DNA of 64,000 nucleotides from Cohnella sp. WQ 127256 (GCF_024519285.1 NZ_JAMZCY010000001.1:310001-374000); one strand, 5' to 3'; positions 1 to 11,129 are shown, counted from the first letter of the stretch. Notes: a model not told the origin generated them from the sequence alone. Made by a program: numbers and translations.

Positions 1-1
1 C

Positions 2-703
2 GACGAGCGTTATATTCCGGGGAAAGGGGCGTTCAAAGCCAAGGTAACTTTCCCTCACGAAATCATGATTTTCGGTTACGACGACTCTGCCAAGCAGTTT
101 CACGCGATCGGCTTTTCGGACAAGTTCCAGTACGAGAAATTCACGGTCGGCTTCGAACACTTTGCCCAAGGTTTCAACAACCTCAAGATGACGGCCAGTT
201 ATATGAACAACATTCACCTGCTGAAGCCCGCCTACGATGCGGAATATCCGTTCCGGTTGAAGCAAGTGGCAAGCCTGTTGGAGGATTATTGCTTATCGCG
301 TAACACGTCGGAGCAATATAGCATGGTTCGAGAGCCTTATCGTTCCGCGTTCGGGATGGCCTGTTATGATTACTTGATCGAGTATTTCGAACAGCTATTG
401 AAGGGCAAGGTCCAGTTGAAGATCAATTCGCTCCACATTTTATGGGAACATAAGAAATGCATGATCGACCGCGTAGCCTATATGCAACGCAAGCATGGGT
501 TGTTACGTGATTTTGACCTGGGTCCGCTTAAGGAAGTCGAGCGGCTGGCCTATAAGACGCGGGATGAAATTATCGTATTTTCGTTAAGCAATGATCCGAA
601 ATGTTTTCAAAATGTGATTAAGTATTTGGGTCAGTTGAAGGTAAAAGAGACAGCGGCGTTGGGGCTGCTGTTGGATCGGATTTCATCTTTGGTACCGGCT
701 TAA
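2..703 (+). CDS. Unrecognised protein, 3' part (5' cut by window edge)
   Basis: The reading frame is open from base 2, upstream of the first ATG at 65, so the gene begins outside the window and only its last 233 codons are seen. I do not recognise the family. The visible part is soluble and mixed alpha/beta, with many aromatic and charged residues, no membrane segment and no signal peptide. The C-terminal half looks helical. It ends just before a tRNA-Leu fragment, so it may be the last gene of an island lying further left. No function can be assigned. Confidence 0.75.
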   Translation, partial: DERYIPGKGAFKAKVTFPHEIMIFGYDDSAKQFHAIGFSDKFQYEKFTVGFEHFAQGFNNLKMTASYMNNIHLLKPAYDAEYPFRLKQVASLLEDYCLSRNTSEQYSMVREPYRSAFGMACYDYLIEYFEQLLKGKVQLKINSLHILWEHKKCMIDRVAYMQRKHGLLRDFDLGPLKEVERLAYKTRDEIIVFSLSNDPKCFQNVIKYLGQLKVKETAALGLLLDRISSLVPA

Positions 704-731
704 GTACTAGGATGAGAGCCATAAACGATCT

Positions 732-807
732 GGAATTGGCAGACGCGCTAGATTCAGGTTCTAGTGTCAGCAATGACGTGGAGGTTCGAGTCCTCTTGGC
801 CGCACCA
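732..807 (+). repeat. tRNA-Leu(CAG) 3' fragment, attachment-site-like direct repeat
   Basis: These 76 bases are identical to the 3' part of the intact tRNA-Leu at 2096-2182, through the CCA and the next three bases TAC. The acceptor 5' strand and start of the D-arm are missing, so it cannot fold into a tRNA. A displaced tRNA 3' end is the usual scar of tyrosine-recombinase integration. A third copy lies at 24844-24901. Confidence 0.85.
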
Positions 808-820
808 TACTTTAATAAAC

Positions 821-855
821 AGACTCTTCTCAGGAAGGGTCTTTTATTTTTTTTT
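821..855 (+). terminator. Intrinsic terminator after tRNA fragment
   Basis: AGACTCTTC pairs with GAAGGGTCT around a 4-base loop and is followed by a long T-rich run. It begins 14 bases after the CCA, about the same spacing as the terminators after the other two tRNA-Leu copies. Confidence 0.8.
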
Positions 856-952
856 TTTGATAAACAAAGAAGGGGAACAGAGGGTTTTATCAAATAATAT
901 AGTGTTAACCAATCCTTTCGAAAATCACCACAACATTAGGAGGTTTTAATAG

Positions 953-2008
953 ATGGAACAACTCATTCAAGAAGATCAGGAACTGGTTTGGCTCTCCCCT
1001 AGTGAGCTCCCTTTTCAAATTTCCGGATTCGCTTGGTGGTCGAAGGAGCACAAGTTCCGCCGTCTGCCGGTTGTGATCGAAGGAGCCATTCGCAAAGAGG
1101 TAGACGAATTGGCAGATCATACAGCGGGCGGGCAAATTCGTTTCCAGACAAATGCTACTCTATTAAAAATAAAAGTGAAGCTATTTGGTCCAAATAGCAT
1201 GGATCATATCCCTTCAACCGCAGTGACCGGATTTGATTGCTATCTGGGTTTGCCTGGCTCCCAGATGTATTATGGGACAACGAGGTTCCCTCAGACCGCA
1301 GATGAATACGAAAGTGCGTTTGAATTTGTTGAGCCTGACTTGCGCTACATCACCCTTAATTTCCCGCTTTATCAAGGCGTACATGAAGTGAAAATTGGAG
1401 TAAATAAAGATGCTATGGTTATGGAATATCCTCCATATGAACATGATGGAAAGATTATTGTGTACGGAACATCGATTACACAAGGAGGATGCGCTTCACG
1501 TCCCGGCATGGCATACAGCAATATTTTAAGCCGAAGAATCAATATCGAATTTATTAATCTGGGCTTTTCCGGAAATGGCAAGGGCGACCCAGAAATCGCA
1601 GATTTGATTAGCACAATTGAGAAGCCGAGATGTCTTATACTAGATTATGAAACGAATTGCGCGACTCTTGAAGATCTGATGACAACCCTGCCTGAATTTA
1701 TTCGAATTATTCGTAGTCGGCATTCAGAGGTACCTATACTTATCGTGTCACGACTCCCATTTGGGAATGAACATGCCAAGTCTTCATCTTATGAAGACAG
1801 AATGGCAAGTAGGAACTATCAATGCGAATTAGTTAAAGAGCTTCAGGAACAAGGCGATCGCTTCGTTTATTTTTGCGATGGGGCTGATTTACTTGGGGAA
1901 ATATGGAATGAGTGCACTGTTGACGGTGTACATCCGACCGATCTGGGCTTCATGCAGATGGCAAATGGTTTAACACCGCTCCTTGAGGATATTTTGCAAA
2001 TAAATTAA
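953..2008 (+). CDS. SGNH/GDSL hydrolase with N-terminal GxDLY-type domain
   Basis: This 351-residue protein is predicted to be a serine esterase or acylhydrolase, possibly removing acyl groups from a carbohydrate. An N-terminal beta-rich domain carries the GFDCYLG stretch typical of GxDLY modules (about residues 10-160). The SGNH domain follows with YGTSIT (Ser174 as nucleophile), an FSGNGKG segment supplying the oxyanion Asn, and DGVHPTD supplying the catalytic Asp and His near the end. There is no signal peptide, so it is likely cytoplasmic. A clear AGGAGGT lies 8 bases before the start. It stands alone between a tRNA-Leu fragment and the intact tRNA-Leu. Confidence 0.9.
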   Translation: MEQLIQEDQELVWLSPSELPFQISGFAWWSKEHKFRRLPVVIEGAIRKEVDELADHTAGGQIRFQTNATLLKIKVKLFGPNSMDHIPSTAVTGFDCYLGLPGSQMYYGTTRFPQTADEYESAFEFVEPDLRYITLNFPLYQGVHEVKIGVNKDAMVMEYPPYEHDGKIIVYGTSITQGGCASRPGMAYSNILSRRINIEFINLGFSGNGKGDPEIADLISTIEKPRCLILDYETNCATLEDLMTTLPEFIRIIRSRHSEVPILIVSRLPFGNEHAKSSSYEDRMASRNYQCELVKELQEQGDRFVYFCDGADLLGEIWNECTVDGVHPTDLGFMQMANGLTPLLEDILQIN

Positions 2009-2095
2009 TAATCTCTCTGTCGTGCATTATTGACATCAAGAAATCACATATGATATATTTTAATTCCTGACTTGTTAGCTAATAGGTCAGAACTT

Positions 2096-2182
2096 GCGGC
2101 CATGGCGGAATTGGCAGACGCGCTAGATTCAGGTTCTAGTGTCAGCAATGACGTGGAGGTTCGAGTCCTCTTGGCCGCACCA
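2096..2182 (+). tRNA. tRNA-Leu (anticodon CAG)
   Basis: This is a complete 87-base class II tRNA including an encoded CCA. The acceptor stem GCGGCCA pairs with TGGCCGC. The anticodon stem CTAGA/TCTAG encloses loop TTCAGGT (anticodon CAG, reading CUG). A long variable arm and the T-arm GAGGTTCGAGTCCTC follow. It is the only intact one of three tRNA-Leu copies in the window. Confidence 0.95.
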
Positions 2183-2197
2183 TACAATTAAACTCAG

Positions 2198-2233
2198 GAA
2201 GTCCTACTACGGTGGGGCTTCTTTTCTTTTTGT
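2198..2233 (+). terminator. tRNA-Leu terminator
   Basis: GAAGTCC pairs with GGGCTTC across a 10-base loop, followed by TTTTCTTTTT. The T-tract and the next roughly 30 bases are recognisably similar to the sequence after the third tRNA fragment near 24.93 kb, so the duplicated unit extends beyond the tRNA. Confidence 0.7.
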
Positions 2234-2374
2234 CTGAATTTGATTGTTCGTTGTATGGGTCGGGTAGTGAGGATTCGGAATGGTTTTTCAAACATTCTTC
2301 TAACATTGCTTTATTTTTATGATTTGAAGCGTTAGAGTCGGAATTTATGATGTTCTCAAAAGATTGAGATAATT

Positions 2375-2719
2375 TCATATATCTTCAGGGGTAAGAATGG
2401 CTAATATTTGATTTTTATTGTGGATCGCTTCACTTCCTTTTCCTTCAAGTACTTCATTGAGAAGATCAACGATTGTAATATCAAGGGCACCTGCTATCTT
2501 TTCAAGTGTAAGGATAGTTGGATTCTTTTCTGCACGTTCAATCTGACCTAGATAGATTCGAAGAAAAATCTTCAAATGGACGAGCGTTGCTGGTAAACGT
2601 AGACGAGGATTTGCCCAAAATACTCTTACCGGATTCTGTACACCACATCCCCCTTCCTGCCACGCGGCTATAACAGCATCAGCGGGAAAAGATGTTTTCA
2701 TCGCAATTCTATCATACAA
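2375..2719 (-). pseudogene. Degenerate XRE-family regulator
   Basis: The C-terminal half keeps a convincing HTH_3 end (YLGQIERAEKNPT followed by LTLEKIAGALDI). The N-terminal half lacks a normal first helix-turn-helix. Between an RLRL segment and YLGQIE there are about five residues too few. An alternative frame over roughly 2557-2600 reads RPFEDFSSNLSRS, which fits the missing region better. I read this as a frameshifted remnant. No good ribosome binding site precedes either ATG. A short ORF overlaps its stop by ATGA on the same strand but runs backwards through the tRNA, so it is not listed as a gene. Confidence 0.55.
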
Positions 2720-2748
2720 ACGATTTGCTTAAAGTCTAAGTCAAAAAA

Positions 2749-2778
2749 GTCCAAAAAACGTGTAAGATTTTTACTATA
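2749..2778 (+). promoter_or_regulatory. Conserved upstream box, copy A
   Basis: The element reads GTCCAAAAAA, three variable bases, GTAAGAT, two bases, then TTACTATA. The same arrangement occurs at 9062-9091 and 14399-14428, in front of the other catabolic units of this region. The end TACTAT could serve as a -10 element. It is probably the binding and promoter region used by the YesN-type regulator at 7429-9078; that link is inference. Confidence 0.7.
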
Positions 2779-2832
2779 TCGATGATTAGGTTCTGTCCTA
2801 TAGTAATAGTGTAAGTCGACGCAAATCCATAA

Positions 2833-2847
2833 TGGGAAGCGCTCTCA
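2833..2847 (+). promoter_or_regulatory. cre-like operator, copy A
   Basis: TGGGAAGCGCTCTCA matches the CcpA catabolite-response consensus except for one flanking T. It starts 84 bases after the start of box A, exactly as in copy C. It also overlaps an upstream ATG (2832), which argues that the true start of the next gene is 2874. Confidence 0.65.
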
Positions 2848-2873
2848 CCAGATGTGTGAAAGGACGAGATAAA

Positions 2874-5504
2874 ATGATCGCAAGCTTTGCTATAGAGTGG
2901 AAGAAGGGGCCGAGCTTCGGGAGTATTAACGTTTCCGAAGGCGAGGTCGTTAAAGGAACAATAGTTCGAGGAGAAGGTAAATATAGTGAAAAAGGCTTCT
3001 CGACCGTCGGAGGCCCGCTCAGATTGGAGATTACGGTTGATCTTGCGGATGCGGATGAGTCGACTGCTACTCTTGTGATGATTGACACAGGAGAGAACCC
3101 ATTCAGTTTCTTCCTACGTGATGTGAGTGGGCAGTACCCCATCTACATCCCCGCATATGAAGTCGCGATAATTCGCACTGATGATGCTAGAAGCTATGTG
3201 CAGATTGAGCAGGAAATCAAGGTATTAGAGCTTCGTACTGATTTGCAGCAAATTGAAGCTGAACCTGAAGAAAGCTATGAGAACGCGGCGAATCAAAGTC
3301 GTGAGATTGCTTCCCAGACCTGGCTAGGTTTATCTCGTGATATGCGGATATTCGGAGTAGGCTTTCGTGGTGTTGGCGGGGAGGAGCGTCTATGGGACTG
3401 GGTGCAGCCAAGATTTCATGGTTATGAGGTGACACTTCCAGAGAACGATGATAAGCCGGTCTGTTACCGTTACATGCTGGGAAGAGGGATTGGCAGTACA
3501 GAAGGTGTGACCCGTAGGCTCGAAGACGGTACATTACCTATTTTACACGCGACGATTATGGACAAAGATGTTGTCTATCATACAGTTTCCTTCGTTTCTT
3601 ATGAGAACAGTCGCTTAACTGCTGAAACTCTTAGAGGTACCCACTATTTGGCGGCCGATGGGTACGGACATGGACATATGTTTACGGAAGCACAGAAGAA
3701 CCAAAGGGAGCAATTATTACAGCAGGAGCTTGACCAGGAAGAGGAGACGGTGCTGTACTTTCAGGCAATTGCCACGAACAATGCGAAGGTGCCAAGGTAC
3801 GCTTGGTTTAAGAATGTCATTCCGAATGCCTTTGTATTGAATAACGAACAGAATTACACCTTTGATATAGAACGCGGCTATGTTCAATTCTCAGAAGACC
3901 GTGTTTGCTGTGTTTCCAAGCTGAACGGGAGCCCCCTTACAGCCGAAGAGACAGCGATCTTAATTCCTCCAGGTGGAACAGCCACTTTTGAATTTTACTT
4001 GCCTCATCGCCCAATTTCTCGAAAGCGTGCCGAAGGTCTTATCCGTCAATCCTTCACCGCAAGACGGGAAGAGTGCCGTGAATTCTGGACGAATAAGCTG
4101 TCCAAAGCAGCGGCAATGAAACTACCAGAGAAGCGTATTGAGGAGATGGTCAATGCTGGACTGCTTCATCTTGATCTCGTCACCTATGGATTGGAGGCTG
4201 GCAGTACGGTTGTTCCGACGATTGGAGTCTATACAGCAATCGGTTCGGAAAGTGCTCCAATTATTCAATTCATGGACTCTATGGGATGGAGCAATCTAGC
4301 GGAAAGATCATTACAATTTTTCCTTGATAAGCAGCATGACGATGGATTTATTCAGAATTTCGGCGGATATATGCTGGAAACGGGAGCTTCGTTGTGGAGC
4401 ATAGGTGAGCATTACCGGTATACGAACGACGATGAGTGGCTGAGCCGAATTAAAGGGAAACTGTTGAAAGCGTTCGATTATCTCGTGGAATGGCGTAACC
4501 GTAACAAGACAGATGAGCTTCGGGGGAAAGGCTATGGCATGCTCGAGGGCAAGACAGCAGATCCGGAGGACCCGTTCCATTCCTTTATGTTAAATGGGTA
4601 TGCTTATGTTGGCATGAGCAGACTGGCGGAGATTTTAGCTACAGATGATCCAGTACGAGCAGGACAAATCCGTGCAGAAGCAGAGGCATTGAAAGAAGAT
4701 ATCCGCCAAGGCTTGTTCACTTCAATGTCTAGATCCCCAGTCGTGCCGCTAGCAGACGGCAGCTGGGTGCCGACTGTACCTCCATGGGTCGAGCATCGCG
4801 GGCCGCTTTCTCTACAAACGAAGGCGGGAAAATGGTTCACACACGGCTCAGCCGTCGCCCGTGATTCATTGCTTGGCCCTCTGTACTTAGTTCTTCAGGA
4901 GGTTGTTCAACCAGACGAGGCTGTAGCGGCGTTCATCCTTAATTATCATAACGAACTGATGTGCACGAATAATGTCGCATTAAGCCAACCCTATTATAGT
5001 ATTCATCCGTGGATTCATCTCAAGCGTGGGGAGATTAAGCCTTTCCTGAAGGCTTATTATAATAGCTTTGCAGCATTGGCAGACCGGGAGACGTACACTT
5101 TCTGGGAGCATTTCTGGTATGCTAGCCCGCACAAAACCCATGAGGAAGGCTGGTTCCTCATGCAAACCCGCTGGATGCTCTATATGGAAGAGGGAAGCAC
5201 ACTGAAGCTGTTACCGGGCATTCCGCGAAAATGGATGGATAATGGAAATGTCATCGAGCTGAATGAAGTTGCGACTTATTTCGGGCCTTTAACATTACAG
5301 GTTGAATCGCAACTGGAAAGAGGTAAGATTGTGGCAAAGGTGAGCTGTGAATCGCATAGAAAACCAGAGTCGATAACGATCAGGTTGCCCCACCCTGGAG
5401 GAATAACTCCCACTCAAGTCACGGGGGGCACCTATTCCGTATCCCAGGAATTCGTTCGAATTGATAGCTTTACCGGGAATGCGGAAATAACTTTACACTT
5501 CTAA
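2874..5504 (+). CDS. Six-hairpin glycosidase-like protein
   Basis: From the ATG at 2874 this is 876 residues with no signal peptide, so it should act in the cytoplasm on imported oligosaccharides. About residues 1-390 are beta-rich. Roughly 400-770 form an alpha-helical region with repeated aromatic-rich helices, typical of (alpha/alpha)6-barrel six-hairpin glycosidases, and a short beta-sandwich closes the protein. I cannot assign a GH family or the catalytic acids. The ORF can be extended to 2832, but that ATG lies inside the cre-like site; AAAGGAC about 11 bases before 2874 supports the shorter start. It is preceded by box A and followed by a hairpin. Confidence 0.8.
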   Translation: MIASFAIEWKKGPSFGSINVSEGEVVKGTIVRGEGKYSEKGFSTVGGPLRLEITVDLADADESTATLVMIDTGENPFSFFLRDVSGQYPIYIPAYEVAIIRTDDARSYVQIEQEIKVLELRTDLQQIEAEPEESYENAANQSREIASQTWLGLSRDMRIFGVGFRGVGGEERLWDWVQPRFHGYEVTLPENDDKPVCYRYMLGRGIGSTEGVTRRLEDGTLPILHATIMDKDVVYHTVSFVSYENSRLTAETLRGTHYLAADGYGHGHMFTEAQKNQREQLLQQELDQEEETVLYFQAIATNNAKVPRYAWFKNVIPNAFVLNNEQNYTFDIERGYVQFSEDRVCCVSKLNGSPLTAEETAILIPPGGTATFEFYLPHRPISRKRAEGLIRQSFTARREECREFWTNKLSKAAAMKLPEKRIEEMVNAGLLHLDLVTYGLEAGSTVVPTIGVYTAIGSESAPIIQFMDSMGWSNLAERSLQFFLDKQHDDGFIQNFGGYMLETGASLWSIGEHYRYTNDDEWLSRIKGKLLKAFDYLVEWRNRNKTDELRGKGYGMLEGKTADPEDPFHSFMLNGYAYVGMSRLAEILATDDPVRAGQIRAEAEALKEDIRQGLFTSMSRSPVVPLADGSWVPTVPPWVEHRGPLSLQTKAGKWFTHGSAVARDSLLGPLYLVLQEVVQPDEAVAAFILNYHNELMCTNNVALSQPYYSIHPWIHLKRGEIKPFLKAYYNSFAALADRETYTFWEHFWYASPHKTHEEGWFLMQTRWMLYMEEGSTLKLLPGIPRKWMDNGNVIELNEVATYFGPLTLQVESQLERGKIVAKVSCESHRKPESITIRLPHPGGITPTQVTGGTYSVSQEFVRIDSFTGNAEITLHF

Positions 5505-5543
5505 TCGCAGTTTGTCGAATGAGTTATGCTATAATCCATCTAG

Positions 5544-5571
5544 GAACGCACACCTAATCGAGTGTGCGTTC
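5544..5571 (+). terminator. Hairpin after six-hairpin glycosidase gene
   Basis: A perfect 10-bp inverted repeat, GAACGCACAC and GTGTGCGTTC, encloses an 8-base loop. The following bases are only moderately T-rich, so termination may be partial and let some transcription into the kinase gene. Confidence 0.65.
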
Positions 5572-5643
5572 GATTGTTATTCAGGAAATCTATTTACTTC
5601 TTCAATGAACAGCAGCTTTCGAGAGAGAGGTTACTTGACAGCT

Positions 5644-7419
5644 ATGAATAAAATTCAGAGCTATTTAAAAGGACTGCAGCGACACTTTTTTGGTCTGAGT
5701 AAAAAGTTCATTTTGTTTAATTCTCTCGTTGGTGTGGTGTTCATTACGGTTCTAAGCGCATTGCTGTCGCAATTTATGGAGAAATACACGATGGAAAACA
5801 TAAATCAGTACGTAATGAGTCTTAATGTACAAATCAGTAACAGCATCGATCTATATGTCGACGATATGCAGAAGGTGCTGATGATTCTCTCAGAGGATGA
5901 AAATCTTCCTATCATAGAAGACAACAAATTTATAGGAACCTATGAAGGCTATCAGGCATATAGCCAGTTTTATAACAATATACGATCGCTAATTTTCTTC
6001 AAAGGCTACAAGTCATTGTCAGTTGTTTTATATGATCGAGAGGAGATTCTGACAACGGATTTAACGGATGGTCAGGACTTCAAATATTTTCGTCAAGCAC
6101 TGAATAATAACACTTACAAAGATATTACCGATTCTGAGCAGTCGATGATCTTATTACCTGAATTTTCACTGCTACCCGAAAAAGATAACAATGTCCTATT
6201 CTCACAAGCGATTAAGCTATGGGGAAATCTTCCAGGAGAGAAAGACTTCATGGTGCTTAGCGCAGATAAGAATCTTTTTACGAGTTTCCTAGCGGGTGTC
6301 AATAATAAAGCTTTCGATGATATCTTGATCACGACCGCAGAGGGACAAGTCATCTTCAGCCTGAACTCCAAAGTATCGGCGTATTCAGAGCTCAAAGACA
6401 AAGATATTGGAAGTTTATCCGCATTCGATACTCTCAACTTTAATGGGGGGAGTTATTATGCAACCCTTAATAAGTCCGCTTCAACAGAATGGTATGTCGT
6501 TTCGTTGATTAACAAGAATAAGATCGACAAGCAAATATATGACTCTAAAATGACCATCATTATTATAGGTATCACCGTAATCCTCATTCTTATTATCGCT
6601 GTAAATTTGTATCTTTCGAGAAGTACCCGAGATTTAAAGAGGTTAGCCAAAATGATGAAAAATATAGAAAAGGAAAACTTTCAAAGCAAAAGTGAAATGA
6701 ATAGAAATGACGAAATCGGCGATTTAAGTCGCAGCTTTAATTCCATGGTCAGAAATGTGCTGGAAAATCAGATACTGAGAAAAGAAGCGGAAATTAAAAG
6801 CTTGCAGGATCAGATCAATCCACATTTTCTATATAATACGTTAGACAACATTAGTTCTCTGGCTATAAAGCAGGATTATATAACCATCAACCAAACGGTG
6901 GAGAAGCTGGCCGATTTTTATCGCTACAATATGAATTTCGAAAGCAACAATCTTGTTAAGATCGGAACGGAAATTCAGCATGTGAAAAACTACCTGGAAA
7001 TCATTACTCTCCGTTACGGCACTAGATTGAAGATTAACTATGACATTGATGAGGCTGTGTTGGATAATCAAACGATCAGATTTATGCTGCAGCCCGTTGT
7101 TGAGAATTGTGTCAAGCACGCCTTTAATGAAAGATATCTAGATTGTGTCATTGACATTAATGCCTATGCGGGCAAGGAAGCTGTATTCCTAGAGGTGTCG
7201 GACAATGGGATGGGTATTGAGGAAAATCTCTTGAGTAAAATTATGAGCTATATTAACGGGGAAAAACAGACGCTGGATCACGGAGGCAACGGAGGCATAG
7301 GTCTTAGAAATGTGAATTTGCGGTTTAAGCTCGTGTTTGGTGACGCGTATGGAATCGTGATTAGAAGTACGCCAGGTATAGGGACAAGAGTAATCATCAC
7401 TAGTCAGATCCTGAAATGA
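5644..7419 (+). CDS. YesM-type sensor histidine kinase
   Basis: This is a membrane sensor of 591 residues from the ATG at 5644. A first transmembrane segment (about 20-42) precedes an extracellular Cache-like sensing region, a second segment lies near 300-325, then a HAMP linker. A His_kinase domain has the phospho-acceptor His394 in QINPHFLYNTL, and a HATPase_c domain carries the DNGMG and GGIGLRN boxes. The ORF can be extended to 5512, but that start would place the 5544-5571 hairpin inside the coding region. It probably senses an extracellular sugar and phosphorylates the regulator 9 bases downstream. Confidence 0.9.
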   Translation: MNKIQSYLKGLQRHFFGLSKKFILFNSLVGVVFITVLSALLSQFMEKYTMENINQYVMSLNVQISNSIDLYVDDMQKVLMILSEDENLPIIEDNKFIGTYEGYQAYSQFYNNIRSLIFFKGYKSLSVVLYDREEILTTDLTDGQDFKYFRQALNNNTYKDITDSEQSMILLPEFSLLPEKDNNVLFSQAIKLWGNLPGEKDFMVLSADKNLFTSFLAGVNNKAFDDILITTAEGQVIFSLNSKVSAYSELKDKDIGSLSAFDTLNFNGGSYYATLNKSASTEWYVVSLINKNKIDKQIYDSKMTIIIIGITVILILIIAVNLYLSRSTRDLKRLAKMMKNIEKENFQSKSEMNRNDEIGDLSRSFNSMVRNVLENQILRKEAEIKSLQDQINPHFLYNTLDNISSLAIKQDYITINQTVEKLADFYRYNMNFESNNLVKIGTEIQHVKNYLEIITLRYGTRLKINYDIDEAVLDNQTIRFMLQPVVENCVKHAFNERYLDCVIDINAYAGKEAVFLEVSDNGMGIEENLLSKIMSYINGEKQTLDHGGNGGIGLRNVNLRFKLVFGDAYGIVIRSTPGIGTRVIITSQILK

Positions 7420-7428
7420 GGTGCGCTC

Positions 7429-9078
<1,650 letters not shown>

Positions 9079-9222
9079 GATTTTTACTATATTCAACATG
9101 TGTTTTAACGTAAAGTAAGAGTATAAGCAATGGCAGAACGCTAGTTGGCAAAACGGTGGTGAAGAGAGAAGCTAAGCTGGTGCGTTGTTAAGATCCAGAA
9201 AGCGATTTTGATATTAGCCATA

Positions 9223-9237
9223 AAGTAAGCGCTTACA
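9223..9237 (+). promoter_or_regulatory. cre-like operator, copy B
   Basis: AAGTAAGCGCTTACA contains the perfect palindrome GTAAGCGCTTAC and ends 24 bases before the permease start codon. It differs from the CcpA consensus only at the flanking T. It probably gives catabolite repression of the transporter operon. Confidence 0.6.
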
Positions 9238-9261
9238 TAAATTCTCGAAGAAGGTGATCAC

Positions 9262-10167
9262 ATGAATAAACTTTATCGTCAACGTTGGCTTATCGCTTTT
9301 ACATTACCCGGATTTATATTCTTTCTCGTGTTCTCCTACTTTCCTATGTATGGAGTTATTATTTCCTTTCAGGACTACGACGTGTTCAAAGGAATTTTAC
9401 ACAGCGATTTTGTTGGGTTTGAGAATTTCAAAACACTGTTCGACATGCCTGACTTTACGAATGCGCTCAAAAATACGATTATTATCAGTTTGATGAAATT
9501 GTTTATTATTTTTCCGGCTACGATTATTTTCGCACTACTTATTAATGAGATCAATACGGGGTGGTTCAGGAAGTTCGTACAAACAACCTCCTATCTCCCT
9601 TACTTTGTATCCTGGGTCATCGCAGCCGGGATCTGGTACAAGCTGCTCTCGATTGACGGTGGAGTTGTAAATGACTTGTTGATGTCCCTTCATATTATCA
9701 AGGAGCCATTTTATTTTGTCGCTGATCAGAATGCTTTTTATCCCCTTATTATATTTACCGAGGCATGGAAGGGCATGGGGTTCAGTGCAATTATTTTTAT
9801 TGCAGCCCTGTCAGGAATAGATATGCAGCTATACGAAGCGGCAAGAGTGGATGGAGCAAGCCGGTTCAGGCAGATCTGGCATATCTCGCTTCCCGGTATC
9901 AAAAATACGATCGTATTAATGTTCATTCTTAGTGTGTCTGGATTGCTCAGAGCCGGACAAGATCAAATGTGGACAATGTCGAACGTAACGGTTCAGCATA
10001 AGGCCGAGATTCTGGATACGCTTGTTCTTAGATACTTGAAGGATATGGGGATGATGGGTTATTCGATTGGAACGGCTATGGGGATCTTTCAAGCATTTAT
10101 TGGACTTGTCTTATTTATTACCTGTAATTACATAGCCAAAGCAGCGAAGAGCGATTCCATTATTTAA
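9262..10167 (+). CDS. Sugar ABC transporter permease, LplB type
   Basis: This 301-residue integral membrane protein has about six transmembrane segments and a permease EAA loop (EAARVDGA near residue 191) that docks the ATPase. The first segment follows directly after a short basic N-terminus. GAAGG precedes the ATG. It is the first gene of a permease-permease-binding protein-GH20 operon with box B and a cre-like site in front. No ATPase gene is present, so it probably relies on a shared MsmX-like ATPase encoded elsewhere, as known for this transporter class. Confidence 0.92.
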   Translation: MNKLYRQRWLIAFTLPGFIFFLVFSYFPMYGVIISFQDYDVFKGILHSDFVGFENFKTLFDMPDFTNALKNTIIISLMKLFIIFPATIIFALLINEINTGWFRKFVQTTSYLPYFVSWVIAAGIWYKLLSIDGGVVNDLLMSLHIIKEPFYFVADQNAFYPLIIFTEAWKGMGFSAIIFIAALSGIDMQLYEAARVDGASRFRQIWHISLPGIKNTIVLMFILSVSGLLRAGQDQMWTMSNVTVQHKAEILDTLVLRYLKDMGMMGYSIGTAMGIFQAFIGLVLFITCNYIAKAAKSDSII

Positions 10168-10183
10168 GTGAGGAGGTACATCA

Positions 10184-11062
10184 ATGAGTACAAAGAAGAT
10201 TGATTTGTTCGTAATATGTAACACTATTCTGATGCTGTTATTCGCTTTCATCTGTATATATCCCTTCTACTATGTGATTATTATTTCACTTAATGATCCT
10301 TTGGATGCTCAACGTGGAGGCATCTATCTAATGGTTCGGTCATTCTCGATAGAAAATTATAAAGCGATCTTCAAAACGGCAGAGCTGCTTAATTCTTATC
10401 AAATTACGATATTCAGGGTTGTTGTGGGTTCTATCTTACATTTAATCCTTACATCGATGTTTGCCTATGCGTTGACCAAGAAGCATTTTGTATTCAGAAA
10501 GTTTCTGAATTGGTGGATGCTGATCCCGATGTATTTCTCAGGAGGAATTATTCCTACCTATGTCGTTATGGACATGCTTGGACTGGTCAACAATGTGATG
10601 GTTTATGTTCTGCCTCATCTGCTAGCGACCTTCCATATCCTAATCATGCGAACCTATCTGAGTGAATTACCACCTGCGTTGGAAGAGTCGGCTGTCATTG
10701 ATGGGGCGGGTGATGTAGCGGTTTATTGGAAGATCATTATTCCATTAAGTGCTCCAGTAATGGCGACGATTGCTTTATTCATCGGTGTATTTCATTGGAA
10801 TGATTGGTTTACTGGTTTTACCTATATGACAAGTGAAAAGCTCTGGACCGCTCAGAATGTGCTTCTGAAGATCATACAATCCAATGAAGCTTCTAACATT
10901 GCTTCAATTTCCAAAATGAACTCAGGCTTTAAACAAACCGTTACAGCAGAGTCGGTCAAGATGGCCATGCTAGTCCTCACAACAGTTCCAGTTATTATTG
11001 TCTACCCGTTCCTTCAGAAGTATTTTGTCAAGGGCATGATGCTCGGTTCTGTTAAAGGGTAG
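10184..11062 (+). CDS. Sugar ABC transporter permease, LplC/YtcP type
   Basis: This 292-residue inner-membrane partner of the upstream permease has six predicted membrane segments and an EAA loop reading EESAVIDGAGD around residue 168. It ends with the FVKGMMLGSVKG tail typical of this subfamily. GAGGAGG lies before the ATG, and the gap to the previous gene is only 16 bases. Confidence 0.92.
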   Translation: MSTKKIDLFVICNTILMLLFAFICIYPFYYVIIISLNDPLDAQRGGIYLMVRSFSIENYKAIFKTAELLNSYQITIFRVVVGSILHLILTSMFAYALTKKHFVFRKFLNWWMLIPMYFSGGIIPTYVVMDMLGLVNNVMVYVLPHLLATFHILIMRTYLSELPPALEESAVIDGAGDVAVYWKIIIPLSAPVMATIALFIGVFHWNDWFTGFTYMTSEKLWTAQNVLLKIIQSNEASNIASISKMNSGFKQTVTAESVKMAMLVLTTVPVIIVYPFLQKYFVKGMMLGSVKG

Positions 11063-11129
11063 GAATTTAGGTGGATATGAGTACCTTTAGGTATTTATAT
11101 ATAATAAAAGATCAAAGGGAGAGGTTAAC

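Noticed and set aside
618..893. Minus-strand ORF of 91 codons over the first tRNA-Leu fragment
   Set aside because: It is an antisense reading of the tRNA repeat and terminator, a well-known source of false proteins; no ribosome binding site or family match.
2142..2378. Minus-strand ORF of 78 codons overlapping the XRE stop by ATGA
   Set aside because: The C-terminal part is the reverse complement of tRNA-Leu, and the rest matches nothing I recognise. The overlap is intriguing but the upstream gene itself appears broken.
5512..5643. Longer start for the first kinase
   Set aside because: It would include the terminator hairpin at 5544-5571, and the family N-terminus with its membrane segment fits the ATG at 5644.
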